From positions 1-64,000 of the forward strand of contig PKRJ01000015.1 of assembly GCA_017577365.1 (NCBI GenBank): DNA of 64,000 nt, written 5' to 3'. Position 1 is the stretch's first letter. The number at the start of each line of letters is the position of its first letter. Origin of the DNA: Gammaproteobacteria bacterium. GTDB taxonomy: Bacteria > Pseudomonadota > Gammaproteobacteria > Steroidobacterales > Rariloculaceae. Made by a program: the position numbers and the translations under genes. Positions 9,143-19,444 of the stretch are shown piece by piece. A model generated the notes under the pieces. It saw nothing but the letters and a program-made list of their open reading frames with translations. It was not told where the DNA came from and searched no databases.

Positions 9143-10270
9143 TCAGGCGAGCACCCGATCGAGGGCGTCGGTCAGCCGCGCCACCGTGCGATCGACGTCG
9201 GCGAGCTTGTCCAGGCCGAAAAGCCCGATGCGAAATGCCCGATAGTCGTCGGGCTCGCCGCATCGGAGCGGGACTCCGGCCGCGACCTGCACCCCGGCCT
9301 TCGCGAAGCGCGCGACCATGTCGGCGTGCTCGGTATACGAGACGACGACGCACGGGGCCTCGAAGCCTTCGCCCGCGACGCTCGGGCAGCCGCGCTCGGC
9401 GAGGAGCTTCCGGACCCGGCGGCCGAGCTCGATCTGCCGCTCTCGGGCCCGCTCGAAGCCGAAAGCCCGCGTCTCGCTCATCACGTCGCGGAGCGTTCGG
9501 AGGCCGTCCGTCGGCATCGTCGCATGGTACGCGTGGCCGCCCCGCTCGTACGTCTCCATGATCTCGAGCCACTTGCGCAGATCCATCGCGAAGCTCGTGC
9601 TTTGCGTCTCGTCGATGCGCCGGCGCGCCTCGTCGCCGAGCATCACGAGCGCCGCGCACGGCGTCCCGGACCAGCCTTTCTGCGGCGCGCTGATCAGCAC
9701 GTCGACGCCGATCTCGCGCATGTCGACCCACAGCGTTCCCGAAGCGATGCAGTCGAGCACGAACATCGCGCCGACGGCATGCGCCGCGGCGGCGACCCGT
9801 TTCAAATACTCGTCCGGCAGCAGGATGCCCGACGCCGTCTCGACGTGCGGCGCGAAGACGAGATCGGGCCGCGTGTCGCGGATGCGCGCCTCGACCTCGT
9901 CGATCGGCGCGGGCACGAACGGAGCCTGCGGCCGATCGGCGACGCGGCGCGCCGTGAGCGCGTCGCTCTCGGCGGGGATGCCGCCGGTCTCGAAGATCTG
10001 CGCCCAGCGGTAGCTGAACCAGCCGTTGCGGAGCACGAGGCAGCGCTTCCCGGTCGCGAACTGTCGCGCGACCGATTCCATGCCGTACGTGCCGCCTCCC
10101 GGCACGATCGCGACGGAGCGAGCGCCGTAGACTTCCTTGAGCGTCGCGGAGAGGTCGCGCATGACCGCCTGGAAGGCGGCCGACATGTGGTTCAGCGAGC
10201 GGTCGGTATAGACGACCGAAAACTCGGCGAGCCCGCCCGGATCGACGGCGGAGAACGACTTCGCGGTCAT
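9143..10270 (-). CDS. Class V PLP-dependent aminotransferase (serine/alanine-glyoxylate type)
   Basis: A 375-residue fold-type I aminotransferase. The SAPQKGWSG segment carries the PLP Schiff-base Lys, preceded by the PLP-binding Asp in FVLDCIASGTLWVD. The phosphate-binding loop is VPGGGTYGMESVAR near residue 56. This is the layout of the serine-pyruvate/alanine-glyoxylate aminotransferase group, but the substrate cannot be fixed from sequence. The frame stays open upstream, but the ATG at 10270 begins the recognisable domain; the extension reads antisense to the pilT promoter region. A TATCCT -10 candidate lies just upstream. Confidence 0.85.
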   Translation of the reverse strand: MTAKSFSAVDPGGLAEFSVVYTDRSLNHMSAAFQAVMRDLSATLKEVYGARSVAIVPGGGTYGMESVARQFATGKRCLVLRNGWFSYRWAQIFETGGIPAESDALTARRVADRPQAPFVPAPIDEVEARIRDTRPDLVFAPHVETASGILLPDEYLKRVAAAAHAVGAMFVLDCIASGTLWVDMREIGVDVLISAPQKGWSGTPCAALVMLGDEARRRIDETQSTSFAMDLRKWLEIMETYERGGHAYHATMPTDGLRTLRDVMSETRAFGFERARERQIELGRRVRKLLAERGCPSVAGEGFEAPCVVVSYTEHADMVARFAKAGVQVAAGVPLRCGEPDDYRAFRIGLFGLDKLADVDRTVARLTDALDRVLA

Positions 10271-10371
10271 GGAATCTCTCGGCTGAGCGTTTTCGCGGGA
10301 ACGCCATAGGATACACCGGAGCGGCGGACGGCGGGGCGGGGCGCCGCCGAGCGGTCGGCCCGGGGGACCGA

Positions 10372-11433
<1,062 letters not shown>

Positions 11434-11446
11434 CGGCGGACCCTCG

Positions 11447-12538
11447 TCACACGATCTTCGTGCTCGCGGGAAGCACCGTCGTGTCGGTCACGAAGCGCTC
11501 GAACTTTTTGCGGTCGGTCGCGTAACGATACGCGTCGTCCGGGTCGATCTCCTTGCGGGCGATCGCGTCGAGCAGCGCCTGATCCATGAGCTGCATGCCG
11601 ACGTCGCGGCCCGTCTGCAGCTGCGCCGGGATCTGATGCGTCTGCTCGGTCATGATGAGCTTCGCGATCGCGCGGTTCATGATCATGATCTCGACGATCG
11701 GCCGCCGGCCGCGCCCGTCCGGAGTCTTCACGAGATTCTGCGTGACGACGGCGTGCAGGCTGTGCGCGAGGAAGCTCTTCGTCTGCTCGCGTTGCTCGGT
11801 CGGCAGCGCGTCGATGATACGGTCGACCGACTTGACCGCGCTCGTCGTATGCAGCGTGCCGAGGACGAGGTGGCCGGTCTCGGCCGCCGTCATCGCCATG
11901 CTGATCGTCTCGCCGTCTCGGAGCTCGCCGACCAGGATCACGTCCGGATCCTCGCGAAGGGCCGCGCGCACGCCGTCCGCGAAGCTGCGGATATGCGTGC
12001 CGAGCTCGCGCTGAATGATCTGCGAGCGCTTGCTCTGGTGCACGAACTCGATCGGGTCCTCGAGGCTGATGATGTTCAGGGCCCGATGCGTGTTGATGTG
12101 ATCGATCATCGCCGCGAGCGTCGTCGACTTGCCGGTGCCGGTCGAGCCCGTGACGAGCACCATGCCCTGGTGCAGATCGCAGAAGCGGGTGATCACGGGC
12201 GGGAGGTTCAGGCTCTCGAGCGTCGGGATCTGCGTCGGGATGCTGCGGAACGTCGCGCCGATCCCGGTCGCCTTGCGATACAGGTTCACGCGGAACCGTC
12301 CGCCGTCCTGCGAGACGTACGAGAAGTCGAGATCGTGGCCCGCGCGGAAGCGCTCCCGTTGGCTTTCGGTCAGGATCTCGTCGATGTAGCCTTCGAGCTC
12401 CGCTTCGCCGAGGTCGCGGAACTTGATCGGCATCAGGTCGCCGTGCAGACGCAGCATCGGCGGAACGCCGACCGCGAGGTGCACGTCGGAGCAGCCTTGC
12501 GCCAGGCCGAGCTTCAGGAACGCATCGATTCGTGCCAT
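11447..12538 (-). CDS. pilU: PilT/PilU-family ATPase, second copy
   Basis: A second retraction-type ATPase of 363 residues, clearly paralogous to its neighbour. Walker A is GSTGTGKST, the Asp box ISLEDPIEF, Walker B ILVGELRDGET and the His box GTLHTTSAV. By position it corresponds to PilU, the accessory retraction ATPase. Its Walker B and C-terminal sequence look closer to PilT-like proteins than to classical PilU, so the symbol is provisional. It lies 22 bp downstream of the kinase gene and upstream of pilT. Confidence 0.82.
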   Translation of the reverse strand: MARIDAFLKLGLAQGCSDVHLAVGVPPMLRLHGDLMPIKFRDLGEAELEGYIDEILTESQRERFRAGHDLDFSYVSQDGGRFRVNLYRKATGIGATFRSIPTQIPTLESLNLPPVITRFCDLHQGMVLVTGSTGTGKSTTLAAMIDHINTHRALNIISLEDPIEFVHQSKRSQIIQRELGTHIRSFADGVRAALREDPDVILVGELRDGETISMAMTAAETGHLVLGTLHTTSAVKSVDRIIDALPTEQREQTKSFLAHSLHAVVTQNLVKTPDGRGRRPIVEIMIMNRAIAKLIMTEQTHQIPAQLQTGRDVGMQLMDQALLDAIARKEIDPDDAYRYATDRKKFERFVTDTTVLPASTKIV

Positions 12539-12560
12539 CTCGAGCCTTACGATCCTCGCA

Positions 12561-15005
12561 TCACGGCAGCTTGCTGCCCACCAAGGCGAGCGCGTTGCGC
12601 AGCTCCTCCATCGACGCGTAGCGCTTCGACTTGTCGACGGCCATCGCCTTCGCGACGATCTCCGCGAGCGGAGCGGGAACGTTCGGGTTGACCTGCGTCA
12701 GGGGCGGGGCCTTGCCCTGCACGTGCTGGTACATCACCGACATGTGGTCGCCGCGGGTATAGGGCGGCGTGCCGGCGAGCATCTCGTACATGATCACTCC
12801 GAGGCTGTAGATATCCGCGCGCTCGTCGACCTTCTTGCCGAGGATCTGCTCGGGCGCCATGTATTTCGGCGAGCCGATGACGTAGCCGGTCTTCGTGAGC
12901 TGCGTGTCGCCGCTTTTCGCCGCGGCCGCGACGCCGAAGTCGACGATCTTCAGCAGCCCCTCGTCGTTGATCAGGATATTCGCCGGCTTCAGGTCGCGAT
13001 GGATGATGCCCTGCTGGTGCGCGTGCATCATGCCGACGCAGATGTCCATCGCGTAACGCACCGCCTTCTTCGGATTCATCGGCTTCTCGTTCGCGATCTC
13101 CTGGCTCAGCGTGTGCGACGGGAAGTACTCCATCGAGATCGCGTAGCCGCCGCCGATGTAGAGAAAATCGTAGATGCGGATGACGTTCTTGTGCGTGATG
13201 CGGCGCGAGTAACGCAGCTCGTGCACGAAACGCTTCATCATTTCCTCGTCCGACGCGACGTTCGGATTGAGGAACTTCAGGATCAGCCGCTCCTCGACGA
13301 CGGTGTCTTCGACGAGGAGCACGGTGCCGAACGCGCCCTTGCCGATCTTCTGGATGAAGCGATATCGGCCCTCGATGATGTCGCCGGGCTTGAGCGCGTT
13401 GATGTCGAGCGTCATCGGCTCGAGCGGCGGCGCCTTGGCGTCGGCGTCGTCGAGGAGTAGCGTGCGCGCGCTCGTCGTCGTCGCGGTGGGGCGGGTCGCG
13501 GACTGCGCGATCGACGCGGACGAGCTCGCGCGATGGGCGGTCATGCCGAGCGTTCCGGTCGCGGTGAATTGCCCGCTCGAAGCGATGCGCCCTTCGATAC
13601 GCTGCAGCGCCCGCTCGACCGCGCGCGTGATCGTCTCGTCGGCGCCGGCGACGACCTGGTGGAGATAGGTGCGCACCGCCTCGGCGTGTTTCTCGGTGGT
13701 CAGCTCGCCGACCGCCTCGATCGCCGCGAGCTTGATCTCCCGCTCGGGGCGCCTGAGATACGGGACGATCTTGCCGAGCACGTTGACGTCGCCGAGCTTG
13801 CCGAGGGCGCGCAGCGCGACCGGAACGGAGCGGTCGTTTCGCGCGAGCATCTTCAGGATCGCCGGAATGGCCCTCGCGTCGCCGATCTCGGCGAGCGCGT
13901 CCGCCGCGCGCTCGCTGACCCACCAGTCCTCGTCCTGGGTCGCTTGGATCAGCTGATCCACGGCGCGCTTGTCCTTGCACGTGTTCAGAATCTCGATCGC
14001 CGCGCGACGAATGTTCTCGTCCTTGTCCTTGATGAGCTCGAGCACTGCGTCCACGACGCGCGGTCCGCCGATGCGCGCCAGCGCGTCCGACGCGCGCGAA
14101 CGCACCCACCAGTCCTCGTCGGCGATCGCCTCGAGCAAGTACTTCACGCTGCTCGTCGTCCCGATGACGTTCAGCACCTCGACGGCGGCGCGGCGCGAGA
14201 ACTCGTTCTCCGCCTTGAGCGCCGGCAGCAGGTGCTTGACGGTCTCGGGATCGTTGATCTCGATGATGACGTCGATCGCCTTGTTCATGACGTCGATGTC
14301 GGGATCGAGCAGGAGCGAGCAGATGAGCGCCGTATCGAGCTTCTGTCCAAGCTTCGGCGCGGCCGCGAGCGCCGCCTGCCGAACCAGCTTGTTCGAGTCC
14401 CTGAGCTGCTCGAGGACGACGCGCGGCACGTCGGGATGATCGAAGCGCGTGACGACGTTGATGAGATGCATCTTCACGACCGGATCCTTGCCGTCCATCC
14501 GGTCGATCAGGTCGGGGACGAGCTCGATCGTCGCGACCTCGTCGATGAGACGGAAGACCGCCGTCTTCTCGTTCGGCTGCAGGTAGTAGATCTGCCCGAG
14601 CAGCTGGCGAACGTTCAGACGCTCCTTGTGAGCGGTCAGGACCTCGATGAGCGCCGGTTTCGAGTACTGGTCCTCGGCCAGGAGGTCGACGAGCCGGTTC
14701 ACGTTGTAGCGCTGGCTCGCGGAGAGCGCCGCGACCGTGCCGGCGACGGTGCGCGGATCCGAATCGGCGAGGCCGCGAACGACGACGTTGAGCGTCTTGT
14801 CGTTCGTCAGCGAGGTCAGCACGTCGACGTATTCGGCGGTCTGCCTGCGATCCGCGGACGCGAGCGCCTCGAGGATCTTCGGAATCGCGCCCGTGCCGAG
14901 CTTACCGAGCTTCTCGAACGCCTTGCGTTCCTCAGGGGAGCCCGGGTCCGCGTTCTGGATTTGCGAGATCAGCCTATCCGCTTGGAATGCAACGATGAAA
15001 TTCAT
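12561..15005 (-). CDS. HEAT-repeat protein fused to a serine/threonine protein kinase
   Basis: An 814-residue cytoplasmic protein with an unusual architecture. Residues about 15-480 are a run of HEAT/PBS-like helical repeats of 30-40 residues; the unit starting DEDWWV occurs twice. A Ser/Thr/Ala-rich linker (about 485-545) leads to a C-terminal Hanks-type kinase with glycine loop GKGAFGTV (555-562), ATP Lys577, catalytic HRDLKPAN (669-676), DFG at 689-691 and APE at 717-719. All catalytic residues are present. It starts at ATG 15005; the frame is open further upstream, but that part is low-complexity and unlike the repeats. Co-directional with the two PilT-type genes, it may regulate pilus retraction; this is inferred from position only. 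Confidence 0.88.
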   Translation of the reverse strand: MNFIVAFQADRLISQIQNADPGSPEERKAFEKLGKLGTGAIPKILEALASADRRQTAEYVDVLTSLTNDKTLNVVVRGLADSDPRTVAGTVAALSASQRYNVNRLVDLLAEDQYSKPALIEVLTAHKERLNVRQLLGQIYYLQPNEKTAVFRLIDEVATIELVPDLIDRMDGKDPVVKMHLINVVTRFDHPDVPRVVLEQLRDSNKLVRQAALAAAPKLGQKLDTALICSLLLDPDIDVMNKAIDVIIEINDPETVKHLLPALKAENEFSRRAAVEVLNVIGTTSSVKYLLEAIADEDWWVRSRASDALARIGGPRVVDAVLELIKDKDENIRRAAIEILNTCKDKRAVDQLIQATQDEDWWVSERAADALAEIGDARAIPAILKMLARNDRSVPVALRALGKLGDVNVLGKIVPYLRRPEREIKLAAIEAVGELTTEKHAEAVRTYLHQVVAGADETITRAVERALQRIEGRIASSGQFTATGTLGMTAHRASSSASIAQSATRPTATTTSARTLLLDDADAKAPPLEPMTLDINALKPGDIIEGRYRFIQKIGKGAFGTVLLVEDTVVEERLILKFLNPNVASDEEMMKRFVHELRYSRRITHKNVIRIYDFLYIGGGYAISMEYFPSHTLSQEIANEKPMNPKKAVRYAMDICVGMMHAHQQGIIHRDLKPANILINDEGLLKIVDFGVAAAAKSGDTQLTKTGYVIGSPKYMAPEQILGKKVDERADIYSLGVIMYEMLAGTPPYTRGDHMSVMYQHVQGKAPPLTQVNPNVPAPLAEIVAKAMAVDKSKRYASMEELRNALALVGSKLP

Positions 15006-15231
15006 TCGGACCTGGGAGTGCGATCCAGGGATCGGCCGTAATAATTGTGATTTGCCAGAAGCTCCGACACCGGCTTGCCCCGGTCCCGGCCGGCATCGGG
15101 ACCCGACATAACGAGCTGCCGGACGCCTCGGATTATGCCACACGGAATCGCAAGAAATGTAACGCGGATCACAGGTTGAGCGCGGCCTGCGGAAGGTTCT
15201 CGCGCAGCGAATTCGAGTCGCGGCGTTGGGT

Positions 15232-15237
15232 TACAAT
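15232..15237 (+). promoter_or_regulatory. Likely -10 element for apbC
   Basis: TACAAT lies 28 nt upstream of the apbC ATG, in the divergent gap between the kinase gene and apbC. An AAAGGA ribosome-binding site follows before the start. Confidence 0.45.
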
Positions 15238-15265
15238 CGGACATTACGTCAAAGGACGGCGGGCG

Positions 15266-16357
15266 ATGGCGGACACGGTCGAACAGCGATTGAAGGAACG
15301 TCTCGAGGAGTTCGTTTTACCGCAAACGGGCAGGACGCTCGGTCGGCACGGAAGCCGGTTCACCGTCGAACGCGCGGGTGAAAAGCTTACCGTCGCCGTG
15401 AAGCTCGGCTTTCCGATCGAGCGAAGTCGCTCGGCGCTCGTCGAGCAGCTCGAGGCGCACTGCGGCGGCGCGGCCGACGCACCGGTTCGTTTCGTGGTCG
15501 AGTGGGCCGTCGAGACGCACGCGGTGCAGCACGGCCTGAAGCCGATCGCGGGCGTGAAAAACGTGATCGCCGTCGCGTCCGGCAAGGGCGGCGTCGGCAA
15601 GTCGACGATCGCGGTCAACCTCGCGCTCGCTCTGGCCGTCGAAGGGGCGAAGGTGGGCATCCTCGATGCGGATATCTACGGCCCGAGCCAACCGCGGATG
15701 CTCGGGCTCGTCGGCCGCAGGCCCGAGTCCCGCGACGGCAAGACGCTCGAGCCGCTCGTGGCGCACGGCGTCCACGCGATGTCGATCGGCTTCCTCGTCG
15801 ATGAGCGCCAGCCCGTGGCCTGGCGCGGCCCGATGGTCACCTCGGCGCTCAACCAGCTCCTGATGCAGACGAACTGGCCGGAGCTCGACTACCTGATCGT
15901 CGACATGCCGCCGGGCACCGGCGACATCCAGCTGACCCTCGCGCAACGCGTTCCGGTCAGCGGGGCGGTCATCGTCACGACGCCGCAGGACATCGCGCTT
16001 TCCGACGCCCGCAAGGGTCTGGAAATGTTCCAGAAGGTGAATGTCCCGGTCCTTGGCATCGTCGAGAACATGAGCATACATATCTGCTCGAGCTGCGGGC
16101 ACGAGGAGCCGATCTTCGGCGAGCGGGGCGGCGAGCGGCTCTCCGTCGAGTACGACGTGCCACTTCTCGGCGCGCTGCCGCTCGATCGGCGCGTGCGCGA
16201 GGAGACCGATTCGGGAACGCCGAGCGTCGTCGCCGACCCCGACGGGCCGCTCGGCGCGCGGTTCCGCCAGGTCGCGTTGCGCGCCGCGGGCGAGCTCGCC
16301 GCGAGCGGGAAGGACTACAGTCGGCTGTTCCCGAAGATCACCGTCGAGGACGCTTGA
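15266..16357 (+). CDS. apbC: Iron-sulfur cluster carrier ATPase, Mrp/ApbC family
   Basis: A P-loop NTPase that assembles or delivers Fe-S clusters in the cytoplasm. The 363 residues comprise an N-terminal region of about 90 residues with an MIP18-like sequence, then the deviant Walker A GKGGVGKST near residue 112, Walker B/switch (VDMPPGTGD), and the cluster-binding C-x2-C motif CSSCGHEEP near 273. The start MADTVEQ at 15266 follows an AAAGGA site. An upstream in-frame extension of about 73 codons is Arg-rich and was rejected. In many gammaproteobacteria this gene lies near metG and dcd, as here. Confidence 0.94.
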   Translation: MADTVEQRLKERLEEFVLPQTGRTLGRHGSRFTVERAGEKLTVAVKLGFPIERSRSALVEQLEAHCGGAADAPVRFVVEWAVETHAVQHGLKPIAGVKNVIAVASGKGGVGKSTIAVNLALALAVEGAKVGILDADIYGPSQPRMLGLVGRRPESRDGKTLEPLVAHGVHAMSIGFLVDERQPVAWRGPMVTSALNQLLMQTNWPELDYLIVDMPPGTGDIQLTLAQRVPVSGAVIVTTPQDIALSDARKGLEMFQKVNVPVLGIVENMSIHICSSCGHEEPIFGERGGERLSVEYDVPLLGALPLDRRVREETDSGTPSVVADPDGPLGARFRQVALRAAGELAASGKDYSRLFPKITVEDA

Positions 16358-16372
16358 GCCTGCGGCTCACGG

Positions 16373-16939
16373 TCAGGTCTTCGGCAGCGTGACGCCGCGT
16401 TGCCCCATGTACTTGCCGGCGCGGTCCTTGTAAGACACCTCGCACCGCTCGTCGGACTCGAGGAAGATCATCTGCGCGACGCCTTCGTTCGCGTAGATCT
16501 TCGCCGGCAGCGGCGTCGTGTTCGAGAACTCGAGCGTGACCTGACCCTCCCAGCCGGGCTCGAGCGGCGTGACGTTGACGATCACGCCGCAGCGCGCGTA
16601 CGTGCTCTTGCCGACGCACAGCACGAGCACGTTCTCCGGGATCCGGAAGTACTCGACCGTGCGCGCGAGCGCGAACGAGTTCGGCGGGATGATGCAGCAG
16701 TCGCCGCGAAAGTCGACGAAGCTCTTCTCGTCGAAACGCTTCGGGTCGACGATCGTCGTGTTGATGTTCGTGAAGATCTTGAACTCGTCCGCGCAGCGGA
16801 CATCGTAGCCGTAGCTCGACACGCCGTAGGAAACGACGCGCGCGTCGCCGTGGGCTCTGACCTGCGCGGGCTCGAACGGCTCGATCATGCCGTGCTCGAG
16901 CGCCATTCGTTTGATCCAGCGGTCCGATTTGATCGTCAT
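16373..16939 (-). CDS. dcd: dCTP deaminase
   Basis: Converts dCTP to dUTP, feeding dTTP synthesis. The 188-residue trimeric enzyme has the family signature GKSTYARCGVIVNVTPLEPGWEG around residues 110-132, containing the catalytic Glu and the Arg/Ser substrate contacts. It is convergent with apbC, with 15 bp between the two stop codons and a small GC hairpin (gagcc-tgc-ggctc) overlapping the gap. Confidence 0.97.
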   Translation of the reverse strand: MTIKSDRWIKRMALEHGMIEPFEPAQVRAHGDARVVSYGVSSYGYDVRCADEFKIFTNINTTIVDPKRFDEKSFVDFRGDCCIIPPNSFALARTVEYFRIPENVLVLCVGKSTYARCGVIVNVTPLEPGWEGQVTLEFSNTTPLPAKIYANEGVAQMIFLESDERCEVSYKDRAGKYMGQRGVTLPKT

Positions 16940-16969
16940 CCCTCGTCGCCTCGTCGATGCGTGCGGCCG

Positions 16970-17695
16970 TCACAGCCCTTCGATGGACGTCAGCGTGAGT
17001 GTCGTCAGTGTCTCGCCGTCGCGGCGCTGCTCGATTCTCACAGGCAGGTGGCGTAGGGCGGGGGCGGCCCAGAAAACCGTGTAACGGGAAGATCCTTCGC
17101 GTCGCTGAACGACGCGAACCGCTTCGAGCGTGCCGACCGGCGTCTCGAGCGTCTCGGTGCCGCCCACCTCGTACGTGTAGCGTTTCACCGACTCGTTGTC
17201 GACCAGGTCGTGCTCGACCGGCCCGCGGCCGGACTGAAGCTCGAGCATCAGCGTGATCTGCAGCGTCGCCCGGTCGTGCACGCCCGGCTCGAGCGGCACG
17301 TCGACGCTGTTCTCGCTCGTCGTGATCCGGGCTCGGCTCGCGGCCCAGTCGAAATCGACGGCGAAATCGTCCTCGCCCTTGCGCGTGCCGTCGTCGACGC
17401 GAAACGACAGCGGCCGAAGGGCTCCCGAGCGGAGCTCGAAGCGGCTCTCCTCGACGACGGGATGCGGGCGAAGCAGCCGGGCGAGGCCGCGCGTCGAGGT
17501 CGTCGCCTCGAAGCGGTAGGTCGTGCCCGCCTCGTGCACGACTCTCTGCACGGATTCGCCCACTCGGCGGCCTTTGTAGGCGACGTCGTAGCGGGCCTCG
17601 TAGATCGGCACGGGCCCGATCTCGTTGGCGGCGGCCGCGGCGGCGAAAAGGGCGGCGAGCAGCGTCGCAAGCGCAGGCGGAATCGCTCGGCTCAT
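16970..17695 (-). CDS. Secreted DUF3108 domain protein
   Basis: A 241-residue exported protein. A clear Sec signal (hydrophobic residues 5-22, ending AAAAANEIGPV) is followed by a beta-rich domain of the DUF3108 type, with the repeated YEARYDVAYKGRRVGES and VFWAAPALRHLPVRIE patterns seen in that family. The function is unknown; DUF3108 proteins are often encoded next to purN in this lineage. The ATG overlaps the purN stop by 4 bp, so the three genes purM-purN-DUF3108 form a tightly coupled unit. Confidence 0.8.
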   Translation of the reverse strand: MSRAIPPALATLLAALFAAAAAANEIGPVPIYEARYDVAYKGRRVGESVQRVVHEAGTTYRFEATTSTRGLARLLRPHPVVEESRFELRSGALRPLSFRVDDGTRKGEDDFAVDFDWAASRARITTSENSVDVPLEPGVHDRATLQITLMLELQSGRGPVEHDLVDNESVKRYTYEVGGTETLETPVGTLEAVRVVQRREGSSRYTVFWAAPALRHLPVRIEQRRDGETLTTLTLTSIEGL

Positions 17696-18354
17696 GACCC
17701 CTCCTCGATGACGATCGGCTCTCGGAGCGTTTCTCCGTCCAGAGTGACCTCGTCGCCGACGAGTCTCAATCGGCCGGTCGCGAGCCACGACGTCGCGCGC
17801 GGCAGGATGACGTGCTCGCCGCGGCGGACGCGCGCGGCGAGCGTCTCGACGGTGTCGTCCGGGCGGACCTTCAGCCGGTATTGCAGCACGCGCGGTCCGG
17901 CATCGAGGTCTTCGGTGACGAAATGCACGGTCGCGCCGTGATGCGAATCGCCCGCCTCGAGCACGCGGCGGTGCGTGTCGAGGCCGCGAAAACGGGGCAG
18001 CAGCGACGGGTGGAGGTTCAGCATGCGCCCCGCGTAGTGCCGGACCATCGAAGGTCCCAGAATGCGCATGAAACCGGCGAGGATGACCGCGCTCGGCGCA
18101 TGCGCGTCGATCGCCTCGGCGAGCGCGCGCTCGTAAGCCTCGCGGCTCGGATAGCCCTCGCGCGGGATGTGCAGAGCGGCGATACCCGCGCGGCGTGCGC
18201 GCTCGAGCCCGCGCGCTTCGGCGCGGTCGCTGACGACCGCCGCGACGCGCGCGTCGAGCGCGCCGTCTCGAGCGGCGTCGATCAGCGCTTGAAGATTCGT
18301 GCCTTCGCCGGAAACGAGGACGACGACGGCGGGGCGCTCGGAGGGCACGTTCAA
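17692..18354 (-). CDS. purN: Phosphoribosylglycinamide formyltransferase
   Basis: Transfers a formyl group from 10-formyl-THF to GAR in purine synthesis. About 220 residues with the GART signature: VSGEGTNLQALID near the N-terminus, the catalytic segment LNLHPSLLPRF (Asn and His) and HFVTEDLDAGP with the catalytic Asp. No ATG precedes the conserved start. TTG at 18354, which overlaps the purM stop as TTGA, is the likely initiator; GTG at 18348 is the alternative. The overlap with purM supports coupled translation. Confidence 0.95.
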   Translation of the reverse strand: MNVPSERPAVVVLVSGEGTNLQALIDAARDGALDARVAAVVSDRAEARGLERARRAGIAALHIPREGYPSREAYERALAEAIDAHAPSAVILAGFMRILGPSMVRHYAGRMLNLHPSLLPRFRGLDTHRRVLEAGDSHHGATVHFVTEDLDAGPRVLQYRLKVRPDDTVETLAARVRRGEHVILPRATSWLATGRLRLVGDEVTLDGETLREPIVIEEGS

Positions 18355-19379
18355 CGAATCTCGACCCGGCCGGCGGAGGCGGGCACAACCTCGCCGACGA
18401 TCCACGCTTGCTCGCCGGTGTCGCGAAGAGCTCGGACCGTCTCGTCCGCGGCCCCGGGCGCGACGATCACGATCATCCCGATGCCGCAGTTGAACGTGCG
18501 GTGGAGCTCGTGCGGCTCGACGCCGCGCCGCTCGAGCCAGTCGAAGACCGGCGGCCGCGGCCAGCGCGACGCGTCGAGGCGCACGCCGAGCCCGTCGGGC
18601 AGGACCCGCGGGATGTTCTCGATGAGCCCGCCGCCGGTGATGTGCGCGAGCCCGCGGACCTCGACTTTCGCGAAAAGATCGAGCAACGGCCGCACGTAGA
18701 TTCGCGTCGGCGCGAGCAGCGCGTCGATCAGCTTCACGTCGCCGCACGGCGCGGACGCATCGGCCGGGTAGCGCTGGAGCACGCGGCGGATCAGCGAGAA
18801 GCCGTTCGAGTGCGGACCGGACGACGCGAGGCCGATCACTGCGTCGCCCTCGACGATTCTGCTGCCGTCGATGATCCGGTCTTTCTCGACGATGCCGACG
18901 CAGAACCCCGCCAGGTCGTATTCGCCGGCCTTGTGCATGCCGGGATGCTCCGCCGTCTCGCCGCCGAGAAGGGTCGCGCCGGCGAGCTCGCAGCCTCGCG
19001 CTATACCTGCGATCACGCGCTCGGCGACGTCGACGTCGAGCTTCGGGGTGACGAAGTAGTCGAGGAAGAACAGCGGCTCCGCGCCCTGCACGATGACGTC
19101 GTTCACGCACATCGCGACGAGATCGATCCCGACGCCGTCGTGCGCGTCGTGCTCGATCGCGAGCTTGAGCTTCGTGCCGACGCCGTCGGTTCCGGCGACG
19201 AGCACGGGCTCCTTGTAGCCGGACGGCACGCGGAACAGTCCGCCGAAGCCGCCGATTCCCCCGATGACCTCGGGCCGCAGCGTGCGTTTGATCGGAGCTT
19301 TGATGCGCTCGACGAGCGCGGCGCCCGCGTCGATATCGACGCCGGCATCCTTGTACGTGAACTTGGGCTCGGAGGGCAT
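18351..19379 (-). CDS. purM: Phosphoribosylformylglycinamidine cyclo-ligase (AIR synthetase)
   Basis: Catalyses ATP-dependent ring closure to AIR, the fifth step of purine synthesis. At 342 residues it has a typical length, with the early YKDAGVDIDAG motif, the TDGVGTKLKLA substrate loop, GGETAEHPGM and the GLAHITGGGL glycine loop. It is the first gene of the purM-purN unit and is divergent from the DUF2066 gene. The TATAAT-like sequence between them reads as a candidate -10 on both strands. Confidence 0.97.
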   Translation of the reverse strand: MPSEPKFTYKDAGVDIDAGAALVERIKAPIKRTLRPEVIGGIGGFGGLFRVPSGYKEPVLVAGTDGVGTKLKLAIEHDAHDGVGIDLVAMCVNDVIVQGAEPLFFLDYFVTPKLDVDVAERVIAGIARGCELAGATLLGGETAEHPGMHKAGEYDLAGFCVGIVEKDRIIDGSRIVEGDAVIGLASSGPHSNGFSLIRRVLQRYPADASAPCGDVKLIDALLAPTRIYVRPLLDLFAKVEVRGLAHITGGGLIENIPRVLPDGLGVRLDASRWPRPPVFDWLERRGVEPHELHRTFNCGIGMIVIVAPGAADETVRALRDTGEQAWIVGEVVPASAGRVEIR

Positions 19380-19404
19380 GACGTGGGCCTCGTGTGCGGG
19401 CCGG

Positions 19405-19410
19405 TATAAT
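19405..19410 (+). promoter_or_regulatory. Consensus -10 (TATAAT) in the purM/DUF2066 divergent gap
   Basis: A perfect TATAAT lies 35 nt upstream of the DUF2066 ATG. The overlapping TTATTATA on the other strand could serve purM, so the two promoters may overlap. No convincing purine-repressor operator was seen. Confidence 0.5.
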
Positions 19411-19444
19411 AAGCGACGCGCCCGGGGGGCGACAGAGCGAATCG

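Noticed and set aside
6841..9561. A 906-codon open frame on the plus strand across metG
   Set aside because: It is antisense to metG and its neighbours, composed of charged residues without domains. High GC content produces long antisense frames of this kind.
15047..15265. N-terminal extension of about 73 codons on apbC
   Set aside because: It is Arg-rich and precedes a good ribosome-binding site and ATG. The family starts at the internal ATG.
19380..19444. PurR-type operator upstream of purM
   Set aside because: No palindrome resembling the purine operator was found, only overlapping TATA-like sequences.
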